From positions 2,411,501 to 2,475,500 of the forward strand of contig NZ_CP083952.1 in assembly GCF_006442545.2 (NCBI RefSeq): a stretch of 64,000 nt of DNA, in the 5' to 3' direction. This DNA is from Mesorhizobium sp. B2-1-8 (lineage in GTDB: Bacteria; Pseudomonadota; Alphaproteobacteria; Rhizobiales; Rhizobiaceae). Made by a program: the position numbers and the translations under genes. The notes below the pieces were generated by a model that saw only the letters and a program-made list of their open reading frames with translations, ran no database searches and was not told where the DNA came from. Below, piece after piece: positions 37,782-46,761 of the stretch (the stretch's first letter is position 1; every line of letters begins with the position of its first letter).

Positions 37782-38069
37782 ATGTCTTTTTTGAAACGTC
37801 TTTTCGGCGGCGGCGAAGCGGCCGAGCCTGGAAGTGCCGCGCCCGCCAAGCAGGTCGAGCACAAGGGTTTTACGATCAGCGCCACGCCCTACAAGACAGA
37901 AGGTCAGTACCAGACGTGCGGCGTCGTCTCCAAGGAGATCGACGGCGTGGTAAAGGAGCACAAATTCATCCGCGCCGACCGCTTCGCCGGGCTGGACGAC
38001 GCCGTCGACATCTCGATCAAGAAAGGCATCCAACTCGTCGACGAACAGGGCGATCGGATTTTCGGGTAG
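37782..38069 (+). CDS. HlyU-family protein
   Basis: A 95-residue protein of the HlyU family, starting MSFLKRLFGGGEAAEPG and containing VEHKGFTISATPYKTEGQYQ, then FIRADRFAGLDDAVDISIKK. In Vibrio, HlyU is a winged-helix activator of hemolysin genes, but most family members in alphaproteobacteria are uncharacterised. The last 108 bp (37967-38074) recur at 39211-39318 with 94 of 108 identical bases. Confidence 0.85.
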   Translation: MSFLKRLFGGGEAAEPGSAAPAKQVEHKGFTISATPYKTEGQYQTCGVVSKEIDGVVKEHKFIRADRFAGLDDAVDISIKKGIQLVDEQGDRIFG

Positions 38070-38089
38070 AGCAGAAGACGCGCCATACC

Positions 38090-38995
38090 TTACTGACGCA
38101 GATGCACCAGTTCGTCCGGGATTGGAGTGACCGCCGGCGCGGGAGCAACCGTTGGCGTCGGTACGGCCGTCGCCGGGGGAGTGACCGTAGCGTCAGATCC
38201 ACCAATGACATAGCCCGGCTCTTCCGAGTACGAATAGACCTTCGTTACGATGCCTGATTTAAGCGCTTCAGCGTCCCAGACGTTATATAGGCCCTGCGGT
38301 GTTGCCAGCCCCATCATGGCGAACACATCGGCGCTGTTGAGGCCCATTTCGTCGAAATAATCGGACATCATCTGCTTCAGCGCCGGATCAACCACCGTCG
38401 AAATTTCATCGAGATTTCTTCTGCCGTTGTGCATTCGGGGTTTGTTCCGGCCGTTCGTTATCTGATGGACGGCGATACGGGCAGTGGCAGCCGCGGCGCG
38501 AACCCAGCCTCCGGCCAAGGCCCATGGGCAAGCCGAGAAACAGTACGCCCCGCCAGAATGAACTTCCCCTTCCGACCAGCCGTCCTTCACGATCTTTTCC
38601 GGACAGCGCGGAACCAGCATCGGGCAGCCGTTCAACTGCGTCCTGCCTATCGCGGTTTCGAGGCTGGCGTCCCGGATCATGTGCCCGATCGCAAGCGCCG
38701 CATCCACGTTCCCGCCGCCGGACTGAAACACGATCGGAAGTCTCTGACCCTTCAGACTCCGCAGAAACTTCTCAAATTGTCTGTCTGTATCAGGTTTAAT
38801 GATACCTTCTGCGGATATCCATTGGATGCAGCTTACATTGCAATCGCCGTTCCGAACCAAAATGAAATTCATAGGCCATTCTTCGGGCGCTTTCTGCTTT
38901 GCGGCGCCCGACGAGGTGCCAACCAAGGTCAGGGACGCAAAGAAACCTGCAACAATCAAGCGAAAGACTGCCCGCAAGTTCAGGCGAGTTGCCAT
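38090..38995 (-). CDS. Exported ClpP-fold-like protein (COG3904 type)
   Basis: A 301-residue protein with an N-terminal signal (LIVAGFFASLTLVGTSSGAA). The core resembles ClpP/crotonase-like folds: FQSGGGNVDAALAIGHMIRD and later GGAYCFSACPWALAGGWVR, where the Ser of SAC is the candidate nucleophile. The C-terminal ~40 residues are Pro/Thr/Ala-rich. The function is unknown. Its start region and upstream DNA are less GC-rich than the surroundings. It lies inverted between the intact hlyU and an hlyU fragment. Confidence 0.65.
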   Translation of the reverse strand: MATRLNLRAVFRLIVAGFFASLTLVGTSSGAAKQKAPEEWPMNFILVRNGDCNVSCIQWISAEGIIKPDTDRQFEKFLRSLKGQRLPIVFQSGGGNVDAALAIGHMIRDASLETAIGRTQLNGCPMLVPRCPEKIVKDGWSEGEVHSGGAYCFSACPWALAGGWVRAAAATARIAVHQITNGRNKPRMHNGRRNLDEISTVVDPALKQMMSDYFDEMGLNSADVFAMMGLATPQGLYNVWDAEALKSGIVTKVYSYSEEPGYVIGGSDATVTPPATAVPTPTVAPAPAVTPIPDELVHLRQ

Positions 38996-39210
38996 GATGG
39001 AAAACCCCCAAAAAAAATTAGGAGAATAAAGTCTACAGTTTGGGCCTTTGTGGCACAATCTTTTTTAGAAAGCTGCAGACGAGAGTATAGCTTTAAGAAG
39101 AAGCAAGTCCGCTTTGTGTTGAAGACAGCAATCGGATTTCTCGAAATATGCTCCTGTTCGGCAGCTCGTGCACCAGCAGCAAAGCCGCCGCGTCGCGTAG
39201 ATGGCCAATC

Positions 39211-39313
39211 CATCCGCGCCGACCGCTTCGCACCGCTGTACGACGCCGTCGATATCTCGATCAAGAAGGGCATCCAGCTGGTGGATGAACAGGGCAAGCG
39301 GATTTTTGGGTAG
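39211..39313 (+). pseudogene. Fragment of a second hlyU-family gene
   Basis: Only the last third of an HlyU-type protein remains: IRADRFAPLYDAVDISIKKG, then IQLVDEQGKRIFG and a stop. The DNA aligns without gaps with 37967-38074 (94 of 108 bases), and most differences are in third codon positions, so the fragment probably comes from a once-functional paralogue. The 5' two thirds are missing. Confidence 0.75.
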
Positions 39314-39400
39314 GGCAGGCCATCCCCGAAAGACTCCCTCAAGCACTCCGGCTGAAGCGCTCGAGGTCCTTACGTCAGCCGGTGTGCCGTCAGGCGGGTA

Positions 39401-40435
39401 TTATCCGCGCTTTTGGATAACGCCGTAGAGCACGTTGCGGTTCTCGCCGAAATACACCTGCGCCTCGACAGTGTTGCGGTCGACGCTGGCATTGATGATG
39501 TTCCACATGTCGACTTCCGACCGCAGCAGCAGCACCCAGTCCATGAACGTTTCCCGGTAGCCGGCGTCAGGAGTGCCCTCGGCGTAGTTGGCGAACAGGA
39601 ATGTCCCGTTCGGCTTCAACATCTGCAGACAGGTCTTGGTGAGTTTCACGGCGACATTGTGCTGGAGGTAGTCGTAAAGGCCGGAGGCATAGATGAGATC
39701 GAACTTGCCAAGCTTGTGGCCCCTGGTGAGCACGGTCCGTACCGACCCGTCGATGGCTTCGACGGCGGTGCCCTGGAAATCGCGCGCGATCAGTCCGACG
39801 CTCTGGGGATCCTGGTCGAGCGCGACCCAGCGCTTGAGGCCGCCCTCGGCCAATGCGGCCGAACGGTTCGCCTCGCGCAGATGGCCTGCTGCGATAGCCA
39901 GGACTTCGGTATCCGATCCATTCCTGGCCGCGGTCTCATCGACATAGCGGGTCAGAAGATCGCGCCGCTCCCGGGCCGCCACGCATGACGGAACGTTCTG
40001 GGTATGGCTGTAAAGCGCCTTGCCGATCTCCGAGGCGCTTGCCACGCTCTCGGCCACGTGCGGGTCACAATAGATGTAATCAAGCAACTGCGCGTCGCCG
40101 GAATAACCCCTGGGCTTGGTGAAGGACCAATGCGTCAGCGGATCCTCGAGAAAGTACTTCTGGAGCGGGTGGTTCTGCGCCAGCGGTATCAGGGCTTGCC
40201 ACACGTCGGGATGGACCTTGGCACGCAGCGCGTTGAGAAGCGACAGCAGGCGGCGAACGATCTCGGCGGGAAATTTTTGCTGCTCGACCTGCTGCTGTGT
40301 CGTCAGGAGGATGAGCGCCAGCTCTGCGCGAGCGGTTTCGAACGCTTCGCTGTGATGCTCGATTTTTCCTCGCGGTAGCCCGCCGGCGATCGCCTCCGCA
40401 GTGATCAGACTCTGGCCATCAAAGACAGTTTGCAC
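39401..40435 (-). CDS. Class I SAM-dependent methyltransferase
   Basis: A 344-residue protein whose C-terminal half has a SAM-binding Rossmann domain (TEVLAIAAGHLREANRSAAL; KFDLIYASGLYDYL). The N-terminal half is helical and includes LTHWSFTKPRGYSGDAQLLD, a segment seen in proteins annotated as extracellular-factor (3-hydroxypalmitate methyl ester) biosynthesis enzymes. If so, it could make a methyl-ester signal; this is inference. It is divergent from the GGDEF-EAL gene with an inverted repeat (AGTTAAC/GTTAACT, 40449-40467) just before its start. Confidence 0.78.
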   Translation of the reverse strand: MQTVFDGQSLITAEAIAGGLPRGKIEHHSEAFETARAELALILLTTQQQVEQQKFPAEIVRRLLSLLNALRAKVHPDVWQALIPLAQNHPLQKYFLEDPLTHWSFTKPRGYSGDAQLLDYIYCDPHVAESVASASEIGKALYSHTQNVPSCVAARERRDLLTRYVDETAARNGSDTEVLAIAAGHLREANRSAALAEGGLKRWVALDQDPQSVGLIARDFQGTAVEAIDGSVRTVLTRGHKLGKFDLIYASGLYDYLQHNVAVKLTKTCLQMLKPNGTFLFANYAEGTPDAGYRETFMDWVLLLRSEVDMWNIINASVDRNTVEAQVYFGENRNVLYGVIQKRG

Positions 40436-40448
40436 ACCAAGACTCCAT

Positions 40449-40467
40449 AGTTAACAGTCAGTTAACT
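40449..40467. promoter_or_regulatory. Inverted repeat in divergent promoter region
   Basis: Arms AGTTAAC (40449-40455) and GTTAACT (40461-40467) with ACAGTCA-type spacing, 14 bases before the methyltransferase start. A shared operator for the methyltransferase and GGDEF-EAL genes is plausible. Confidence 0.45.
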
Positions 40468-40610
40468 TATTGCTTAGAATATTCGATTTGCCAATGTCGG
40501 CTCACTGGCATTTTATCGGTATGATTAATTTCCCGCTAACCATGTCAATTCTTTGGGGTTTTTAGGGAGGGGATTCCGGGTTCGAGTTAACGGAAACTTG
40601 TCCTGCGTCG

Positions 40611-42728
40611 TTGCATTTGATCGCGCGGCAAGACATGTCGCGCCCAAGGAGTCGGTCTGCGTTGGGGGCAGAAGCTGCAAAAGAATTCGGAACGCGAAAT
40701 CCCCCTCAGCCGGGATTTGTCGTGAACGAGCGCGCGTCATCCCGAGCGGCCGAAGCGGTGGCTTCGGAACCGCACGATCCGCGCCAGGAGCTGGGGGCGG
40801 CCGAACTTCGCATCCTTTACCGCACGGAAGCCCAGGCGAAGCGAAGGAAGGAAGCCAGGCCAGGCCTTTGGATCGCCGTCGTCATCTATGTCTTGTTTTC
40901 GGTATCGGATCTGCTGCTGATACCGGATGTGGCCGCCCTTACGATCACGGCCCGCTTCGCTGTCGGATTGACCGCACTGCTGGTGCTAGAAACGCAGCTT
41001 CGCCGGGGAGCCGCCACGGACTGGCTTGACGTAACCTGTGCCGGGGCCATCATTTTCGGTTATCTCGGCTGGCTTTACCCTGCCTCCATGGGAGCGAACA
41101 AGGAAAGCGTTGCCTATTATATGGTCTTTGGCACCATTTTCATGATGAGTGCCAATCTTTTCTTCACGTTCCGGTTCAAAGTGTCGATCATAACGTCGAC
41201 CATAATTTTGTGCATCTTGTATGTGGTGAACTACTTTCTACCCGCATCGCTGATATACAAGATGGTATTCGGCACCTTCTACGTTTCGTGCTTCACGTTC
41301 ACATCCTATGTGAACTGGAAGCTGAACGAAGAGCGCTACAACGTCTTCCTCAACGCGCTGGAAGCCAAGATCCAGCACAATGAGGCCACCGAGCGCGGCA
41401 AGGCCCTGCTCAGGCTGTCGCGGACGGATCCGCTGACAGGCCTGGAGAACCGGCGCGCCATCGACGAGAAACTGCGCGACTACTGGAATGACTGGCAAAA
41501 GCTTGGCCACGGTTTTGCGGCGATCCTCATCGACGTCGACTTCTTCAAGAAATTCAACGACTGCTATGGCCATCAGGAAGGCGACCGCTGCCTGATCCAG
41601 GTCGCCGATGCGCTCAGTGAGCTGATCAAGCAATATGATGGTTCCATCGGCCGCTATGGCGGTGAGGAATTCATCGTCCTGGCCCGCATGGACAGGAAAG
41701 ACCAGGTCGCGGATCTGGCGGAAGCCATTTGCCGCACGATCGAGAACCTGGCGATCGCGCACGAGTTGCGGCGGGATGGCGTCGCGATCGTGACGGCGAG
41801 CGTGGGCGCGGCGTTCACCAGGAAGCAGACCGCCGCCAAGCTGGAGAAGATCATCCACGAGGCCGATCGAGCGCTCTATCTGGCAAAAGCCAGCGGCCGA
41901 AACTGTGTCCGGCTGTTCGATCCGACCGACCCCCAAAGCAGCGACGAGAGCGAGAACCTCGCGGCTTTGCTGAAGATCGCGATCGGCCAGGATCTCGTTT
42001 CGCTCGTCTATCAGCCCATCCAGGACGTCGCGTCGGGCAGGGTCGATGCCGTGGAGGCGCTGATGCGCCTCAAGATGCTGGACGGCTCCCTGGTTCCGCC
42101 GAGCCTGTTCATTCCCGTCGCGGAGCGGACCGGCGCCATCCTCGAGCTCGGGCGTTGGGCAATAAGGACCGTCTGCGCCGAGCTCCTGGCGCAGGATCAC
42201 GTGCGCGTCGTCAGCGTCAACGTCTCGCCGATCCAGCTCAAGACGCCCGGCTTCGCGACATCGGTCGCGACCATTCTGGGCGAGACTGGCGTAACCGGAA
42301 ACAGGCTGGCCTTCGAGATCACCGAGGGGCTGGAGATGGAGATGCACTCCGACATCCTGCGCTGCATCAGCGACCTTAAGCTGCTCGGCATCAGGATATG
42401 GCTCGATGATTTCGGGACGGGCTTCGCCGGCCTTTCGTGGCTTCGCCTCATCGATTTCGATACGGTCAAGATCGACCGCTCGTTTCTCCACGACTGCGGC
42501 ACCCCCAAGGGCATGGCGATGCTGCAGGACATCATCGCGCTGGTCAGAAATCGCGGCCACAAAATCCTGGTCGAAGGGGTGGAGACCGAAGAGCAGATGC
42601 TCCTCATGCGCCAGTTCGGCATAGACAAGGTCCAGGGCTTTCATGTCGGCCGCCCGGCTCCGGCCGCGAATTTCCAGGCCAAGCGGGCCATTCAAAAGCG
42701 GCCGTTCACGGTTCTCAAGTCGGCGTGA
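40611..42728 (+). CDS. Membrane GGDEF-EAL cyclic-di-GMP enzyme
   Basis: A protein of up to 705 residues. About five or six helices form an unclassified N-terminal membrane sensor (about 87-235). The GGDEF domain is intact (GGEEF at 350-354; DVDFFKKFNDCYGH). The EAL domain is also intact (Glu482-Ala-Leu; SVNVSPIQLK, FEITEG, WLDDFGTGF, VKIDRSF, VEGVET, QGF). So both synthesis and breakdown of cyclic di-GMP are possible. The GGDEF domain lacks an obvious RxxD inhibitory site. The start is unsure: ATG 40611, ATG 40635 or GTG 40722. Confidence 0.9.
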   Translation: MHLIARQDMSRPRSRSALGAEAAKEFGTRNPPQPGFVVNERASSRAAEAVASEPHDPRQELGAAELRILYRTEAQAKRRKEARPGLWIAVVIYVLFSVSDLLLIPDVAALTITARFAVGLTALLVLETQLRRGAATDWLDVTCAGAIIFGYLGWLYPASMGANKESVAYYMVFGTIFMMSANLFFTFRFKVSIITSTIILCILYVVNYFLPASLIYKMVFGTFYVSCFTFTSYVNWKLNEERYNVFLNALEAKIQHNEATERGKALLRLSRTDPLTGLENRRAIDEKLRDYWNDWQKLGHGFAAILIDVDFFKKFNDCYGHQEGDRCLIQVADALSELIKQYDGSIGRYGGEEFIVLARMDRKDQVADLAEAICRTIENLAIAHELRRDGVAIVTASVGAAFTRKQTAAKLEKIIHEADRALYLAKASGRNCVRLFDPTDPQSSDESENLAALLKIAIGQDLVSLVYQPIQDVASGRVDAVEALMRLKMLDGSLVPPSLFIPVAERTGAILELGRWAIRTVCAELLAQDHVRVVSVNVSPIQLKTPGFATSVATILGETGVTGNRLAFEITEGLEMEMHSDILRCISDLKLLGIRIWLDDFGTGFAGLSWLRLIDFDTVKIDRSFLHDCGTPKGMAMLQDIIALVRNRGHKILVEGVETEEQMLLMRQFGIDKVQGFHVGRPAPAANFQAKRAIQKRPFTVLKSA

Positions 42729-42813
42729 CGGCTAAGCAGGCGGGGGCTTGACCGGCCATCGGCCCATCAAGCGCCCGTTTGTTACCTGGCCACGATTGCC
42801 GTCCGGCCGTGCC

Positions 42814-42919
42814 TACAGCATGTCGCGGCGAACAGGATTCGCCCGACCTGCTGTAAGCTTCTGATTTTATGCATGTCCTTATCCCGGAACCGAGGGCACT
42901 TGCGGGCGACATGCATTAA
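42814..42919. repeat. About 106-bp two-hairpin interspersed repeat (copy R2)
   Basis: Near-identical to 3578-3681 over its whole length (TACAGCATGTCGCGGCGAA..., then TGCATGTCC / GCGACATGCA hairpin). Again the final TTA forms the TAA stop of the neighbouring reverse-strand gene (MFS gene, stop at 42916-42918). Confidence 0.85.
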
Positions 42920-44118
42920 GCCGGCTGCAACGCCCTGCGTGGCAGCGGCGGGAAGGCGATGGCTATGCCCGCGGCGCCCAGACCGATGAGAGCCGAGCCG
43001 ATGAACAGCCAATGGTAGCTGGCATAGGCGTCGAAGATCACGCCGCCGGCAAGCGGCCCCAGCGCCATGCCGAGGCTGGAGAGCATGGTGGCGGCGCCGA
43101 ACACGGTGCCGAGGATACGCTGGCCGAAATATTCGCGCGCCAGCACCGCGTAGAGCGGCATGACGCCGCCATAGGTGGCGCCGAAGATGACGGCCAGCAT
43201 GTAGAACTGGTCGAGCCGGCTGATCGAGAGATAGGCGGCAATGACGATCGCCTGGATCGCCAGCCCCGCGATCAGCACCGGCTTGACGCCCAGCCTGTCG
43301 GCCAGCACGCCGTAGAGCAGCCGTCCGCCCAGGCCAGCCAGACCTTCGACACTGTAGATCGAGACAGCGGCCATCGGGGCGACACCGCACAGCATGGCGT
43401 AGCTGACCATGTGGAAGATCGGGCCGGAATGGGCCGCGCAGCAGGCAAAGAAGGTCAGCCCCAGCACGATGAATTGCGGCGAGCGCAGCGCCTGCCCGAC
43501 CGTCAGGCCGGCACCTTCGGCTATCGGCGCCGCGGCCGCATGGGAGGCGGCGGGTTTCGGTGGCTGTCGCACCAGAAGGACGGCGGGCAGCAGGAGCACC
43601 CAGGCCATGAGGCCGATGTCGAACATGGCCGTGCGCCATTCATAGATGGAGATCAGCCAGCGGGCCAAGGGTGAGATCGTCATCGGCGCCACGCCCATGC
43701 CGGCCGAGACCAGCGATACCGCCAGCCCGCGATTGGTGTCGAACCAGCCTGATGTCAGCGCGATCATCGGCGCGAAGAAGGCGCTGGCCGCGAGCCCGAC
43801 GAGCACGCCGTAGGTGATCTGGAAGTTGAGAAGCGAACCGGCGCGGCTTGCCAGCACCAGCGCCAGCCCGAGCAGCACGGCACCGATGGTGACGACGATG
43901 CGGGCGCCGAACCGGTCGGACAGGGCGCCCCAGGCGAAGCCGCCGAGGCCCATCACCAGGAAGTTGAGCGTCATGGCGCTCGAAATGCCCGCGCGCGACC
44001 ATTGCGTGTCGATCGCCATCGGCTCGAGGAAAATCGCCAGCGAAAACATCGTGCCGATGGCGACACAGGACATCAATGCGCCAGCCGCGACGATGACCCA
44101 ACGATAGGAAAGGTTCAT
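42916..44118 (-). CDS. MFS transporter (OFA/monocarboxylate-like)
   Basis: A 400-residue, 12-helix MFS protein. The RWVIVAAGALMSCVAIGTMF start, the GALSDRFGARIV loop and YGVLADRLGVKPVL in the second half place it near the oxalate/formate and monocarboxylate antiporter group. Substrate unknown. The start at 44118 has GGGAGAAG upstream; a longer frame from 44169 is not favoured. The stop lies inside repeat R2. Confidence 0.85.
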   Translation of the reverse strand: MNLSYRWVIVAAGALMSCVAIGTMFSLAIFLEPMAIDTQWSRAGISSAMTLNFLVMGLGGFAWGALSDRFGARIVVTIGAVLLGLALVLASRAGSLLNFQITYGVLVGLAASAFFAPMIALTSGWFDTNRGLAVSLVSAGMGVAPMTISPLARWLISIYEWRTAMFDIGLMAWVLLLPAVLLVRQPPKPAASHAAAAPIAEGAGLTVGQALRSPQFIVLGLTFFACCAAHSGPIFHMVSYAMLCGVAPMAAVSIYSVEGLAGLGGRLLYGVLADRLGVKPVLIAGLAIQAIVIAAYLSISRLDQFYMLAVIFGATYGGVMPLYAVLAREYFGQRILGTVFGAATMLSSLGMALGPLAGGVIFDAYASYHWLFIGSALIGLGAAGIAIAFPPLPRRALQPA

Positions 44119-44303
44119 GTTTCTTCTCCCAGCCGGGTACAGGATCGATCTTTCGACGCCGCCCGGCAATTCCGGTTGCGTCCGAAGGACGTTCGAGGCG
44201 TGCTCGGATCGACATTCCAGATGGAAATTTCTACAGGGCCAGGCGATGGCATGCGCCTCGTCAAATGCGCTGACTATCCACCGACGCGAGACATTTCAAA
44301 AGC

Positions 44304-44777
44304 TCAGATCGGCAGTTCCGATGTGTACTTGATCGTCCAGCTGGGAACGTCGGTCTTGACGTTCTGCACGCCCTTGATGCGGCTCAGATGCTCCGACTGG
44401 AAACGGCGATAGTCGTTGATGTCAGCCGCTACCACGCGCACCAGGGCGTCGCAGTCGCCGAGCATGAGATAGCATTCCATCACTTGCGGCAGCTTGGCGA
44501 CCTCGGTGGCGAAATGCTCGATCGTGTCCTCGTCCTGCGTCTTCAGCCAGATGCGGGTGAAGAAGGTGAGACCCTTGCCGATGCTGGCCGGATTGAGCAC
44601 GGCGACATAGCGGTCGATGACGCCGGCTTCCTCCAGGAGCTTGACGCGCCGCAGGCAAGGCGAGGGCGACAGGCCGACCTCATTGGCCAAATCATTGTTG
44701 GCCATGCGGCCGTCGCGCTGCAACGCCCGCAGGATGCGCTTGTCGATCTCGTCGAGCTTCATGGCGTTGAATTCCAT
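44304..44777 (-). CDS. Lrp/AsnC-family regulator (AzlB-like)
   Basis: A 157-residue Lrp-type regulator. The N-terminal helix-turn-helix (LDEIDKRILRALQRDGRMAN, then NDLANEVGLSPSPCLRRVKL) precedes the RAM effector domain (FATEVAKLPQVMECYLMLGD, then CDALVRVVAADINDYRRF). It is divergent from azlCD. In Bacillus subtilis the Lrp-like AzlB represses azlCD, so the same logic is probable here. A GCCAAA/TTTGGC palindrome lies 27 bases upstream. Confidence 0.9.
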   Translation of the reverse strand: MEFNAMKLDEIDKRILRALQRDGRMANNDLANEVGLSPSPCLRRVKLLEEAGVIDRYVAVLNPASIGKGLTFFTRIWLKTQDEDTIEHFATEVAKLPQVMECYLMLGDCDALVRVVAADINDYRRFQSEHLSRIKGVQNVKTDVPSWTIKYTSELPI

Positions 44778-44803
44778 TTTCCTGCCGATATCTGACACTG
44801 AAT

Positions 44804-44816
44804 GCCAAAATTTGGC
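44804..44816. promoter_or_regulatory. Palindrome between Lrp-like gene and azlC
   Basis: GCCAAA-a-TTTGGC, a perfect dyad in the divergent promoter region. It is the likely Lrp/AsnC-type binding site. Confidence 0.6.
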
Positions 44817-44932
44817 GAAGGACAACAATCTTCGCAACCAAATTGCGGTGAGGTGTAGGTATGTTTTGCCCCTGACATCACCGACTTCAAACGCAGGGGC
44901 AGGGCGGCTGTGAGGCCGGCCTATGGCAGACC

Positions 44933-45667
44933 ATGAGCATTTCACGGGCAGTCGAAACAGCCGGCAATGGTTCGGAATCCGAGTTCCGCCGGGGCGTGGC
45001 GTCCTGCGCGCCTGTGCTGCTCGGCACCATCCCCTATGCGCTGGTGCTCGGCGCCCAGGCCACACAGAAAGGGCTGAGCACGGTCGAGTTGTCTGTCATG
45101 ACGGGGCTGAACTTCGCCGGCGGCTCGGAATTCGCGGCGATCCAGCTGTGGACGTCGCCGCCGCATATCCTGCTCATTGTCGCCATCACCTTCCTGGTCA
45201 ACAGCCGGCATCTGCTGATGGGTGCGGCGCTCGCGCCGTTCCTGCGCGAGCTGCCGCGGCGCAAGGTTTTCCCGGCGCTGTTCTTCATGTGCGACGAAAG
45301 CTGGGCGCTCGGCCTGACCGACGCCAAACAGCGCGCCGCCGTCGGTATCGCGCCCGCCTTCAGCCCGCGCTATTACATGGGCGCGGCGCTGGCGATGTAT
45401 CTGGCGTGGGTATCCTTCACCACGCTCGGTGCCTTGCTCGGCCCGATGCTGGGCGATGTCGGGACCTTTGGTTTCGACATGGCGTTTCCGGCCGTCTTTC
45501 TGGTGCTGATGCGCGGCATGTGGAAGAGCGTGGCGGCGGCACGGCCCTGGCTGGTCAGTCTGGTTGTCGCGGCCCTTGTCTATCTCTTCATTCCCGGCGC
45601 CTGGTATGTCGCGGCGGGTGCGGTGTCGGGGCTGCTTGCTGCCTGGTTGATGGCAGGTGATGGATGA
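44933..45667 (+). CDS. azlC: AzlC branched-chain amino acid exporter subunit
   Basis: A 244-residue AzlC-family membrane protein. Signature segments are RRGVASCAPVLLGTIPYALV, LNFAGGSEFAAIQLW and LVNSRHLLMGAALAPFL. With AzlD it forms a two-component exporter of branched-chain amino acids or analogues. Its stop overlaps the azlD start (ATGA). Confidence 0.92.
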   Translation: MSISRAVETAGNGSESEFRRGVASCAPVLLGTIPYALVLGAQATQKGLSTVELSVMTGLNFAGGSEFAAIQLWTSPPHILLIVAITFLVNSRHLLMGAALAPFLRELPRRKVFPALFFMCDESWALGLTDAKQRAAVGIAPAFSPRYYMGAALAMYLAWVSFTTLGALLGPMLGDVGTFGFDMAFPAVFLVLMRGMWKSVAAARPWLVSLVVAALVYLFIPGAWYVAAGAVSGLLAAWLMAGDG

Positions 45668-45963
45668 TCGACGCGACGACCCTTCTGACCGTCGTGCTGA
45701 TGGCCGGCGTCACCTATCTGACGCGGATCGGCGGCTATGTCGTCCTGCGCAACCGCGTGCTCGGTGCTCGCGCCACAGCGGTGATGGAGGCCGCGCCCGG
45801 CTGCGTGCTGATCTCTGTTATCGCGCCGGCCTTCGTGTCGCGCAATCCGGCTGATCTTGCGGCATTGGCCATCACGCTGGCGGCGGCAACGCGGCTTTCC
45901 ATGCTGCCGACCGTGCTGATCGGGGTCGCTTCGGCCGGCCTCTTGCGGCATCTGATTGGCTGA
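45664..45963 (+). CDS. azlD: AzlD branched-chain amino acid exporter subunit
   Basis: A 99-residue AzlD-family membrane protein with three or four helices (TYLTRIGGYVVL, GCVLISVIAPAFVS). It starts within the last codon of azlC, so translation is coupled. A strong hairpin follows at 45969. Confidence 0.92.
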   Translation: MIDATTLLTVVLMAGVTYLTRIGGYVVLRNRVLGARATAVMEAAPGCVLISVIAPAFVSRNPADLAALAITLAAATRLSMLPTVLIGVASAGLLRHLIG

Positions 45964-45968
45964 AACGA

Positions 45969-45994
45969 AAAGGCAGGCGCGAACGCCTGCCTTT
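45969..45994. terminator. Two-way terminator after azlD
   Basis: An 11-bp stem AAAGGCAGGCG / CGCCTGCCTTT, loop CGAA, with A-rich sequence on the left and a short T-run on the right. It separates two convergent genes. Confidence 0.88.
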
Positions 45995-46017
45995 GATAAG
46001 CCATACGGATCAGTGGC

Positions 46018-46653
46018 TTACGCGGCAGCCGCTACGTCACGGCTGGCGGCAACCAACGCATCGACCTTGGCGGTCGCCTTGGCAAGCGCTGCTGTCACCG
46101 CGTCAGGGCCCTTGGAGATACCTTCGATGCGGACGACTTCGACATCGGTCATGCCGTTGAAGCCGAGCGCAGTGCGCAGGTAAGGGATGGCGTGGTCCAT
46201 CTGCACGGCAGCGCCTTCCGAATAGATGCCGCCGGAAGCCAGCACGACGTAGACCTTCTTGCCGGTGACGAAGCCCTTGGGGCCGTTCTCGCCGTAGGCG
46301 AAGCTCTTGCCGGCACGAGTTACGTGGTCGACCCAGGACTTCAGCGTCGAAGAGACGCTGAAGTTGATGAAGCCAGTGGCCAGGATCACGGTGTCGGCGG
46401 CGAACAGTTCGTCGAGCACGTCATCGGAAACGCCGACCACCTCGGCCTGGCGAGGGGTGCGCGCTTCAACCGGCGTGAAGATGCCTGCCGCATAGTCGGC
46501 ATCGATATGCGGCAGCGGGTTGGCGACGAGATCGCGCACGACAAGCGTGTTCGACGGGTCGGCGGCGAGAAGCTTCTGAGCGAATTCGGTGGCGATGCGG
46601 GTCGAATGCGAGTCAGCGCCGCGCGGGCTTGAGGTAACAAGAAGAATGGACAT
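46018..46653 (-). CDS. azoR: FMN-dependent NADH-azoreductase
   Basis: A 211-residue flavodoxin-fold protein of the AzoR/AcpD type. Features: MSILLVTSSPRGADSHSTRI (FMN-phosphate loop), ATGFINFSVSSTLKSWVDHV, and ASGGIYSEG. It reduces quinones or azo compounds with NAD(P)H and is often induced by quinone stress. It is divergent from the LysR gene at 46762. Confidence 0.9.
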   Translation of the reverse strand: MSILLVTSSPRGADSHSTRIATEFAQKLLAADPSNTLVVRDLVANPLPHIDADYAAGIFTPVEARTPRQAEVVGVSDDVLDELFAADTVILATGFINFSVSSTLKSWVDHVTRAGKSFAYGENGPKGFVTGKKVYVVLASGGIYSEGAAVQMDHAIPYLRTALGFNGMTDVEVVRIEGISKGPDAVTAALAKATAKVDALVAASRDVAAAA

Positions 46654-46720
46654 AGCGGGTCTCTCCAGTGGAATGAATTGTCCCGCTACATATGTGGCTA
46701 TCGATCCATCCGATAAACTG

Positions 46721-46735
46721 GTATATTTTCTATAC
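46721..46735. promoter_or_regulatory. LysR-type box between azoR and LysR genes
   Basis: GTATA-TTTTC-TATAC fits the T-N11-A LysR pattern. It is flanked by two direct copies of CGATCCATC (46702-46710 and 46735-46743). Confidence 0.6.
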
Positions 46736-46761
46736 GATCCATCTATAAAGTAGATAGAGAT

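Noticed and set aside
42782..43639. 285-codon reverse frame running through repeat R2 and the MFS gene
   Set aside because: It is out of frame with the MFS protein and reads through the repeat; such translated repeat sequences are common false genes.
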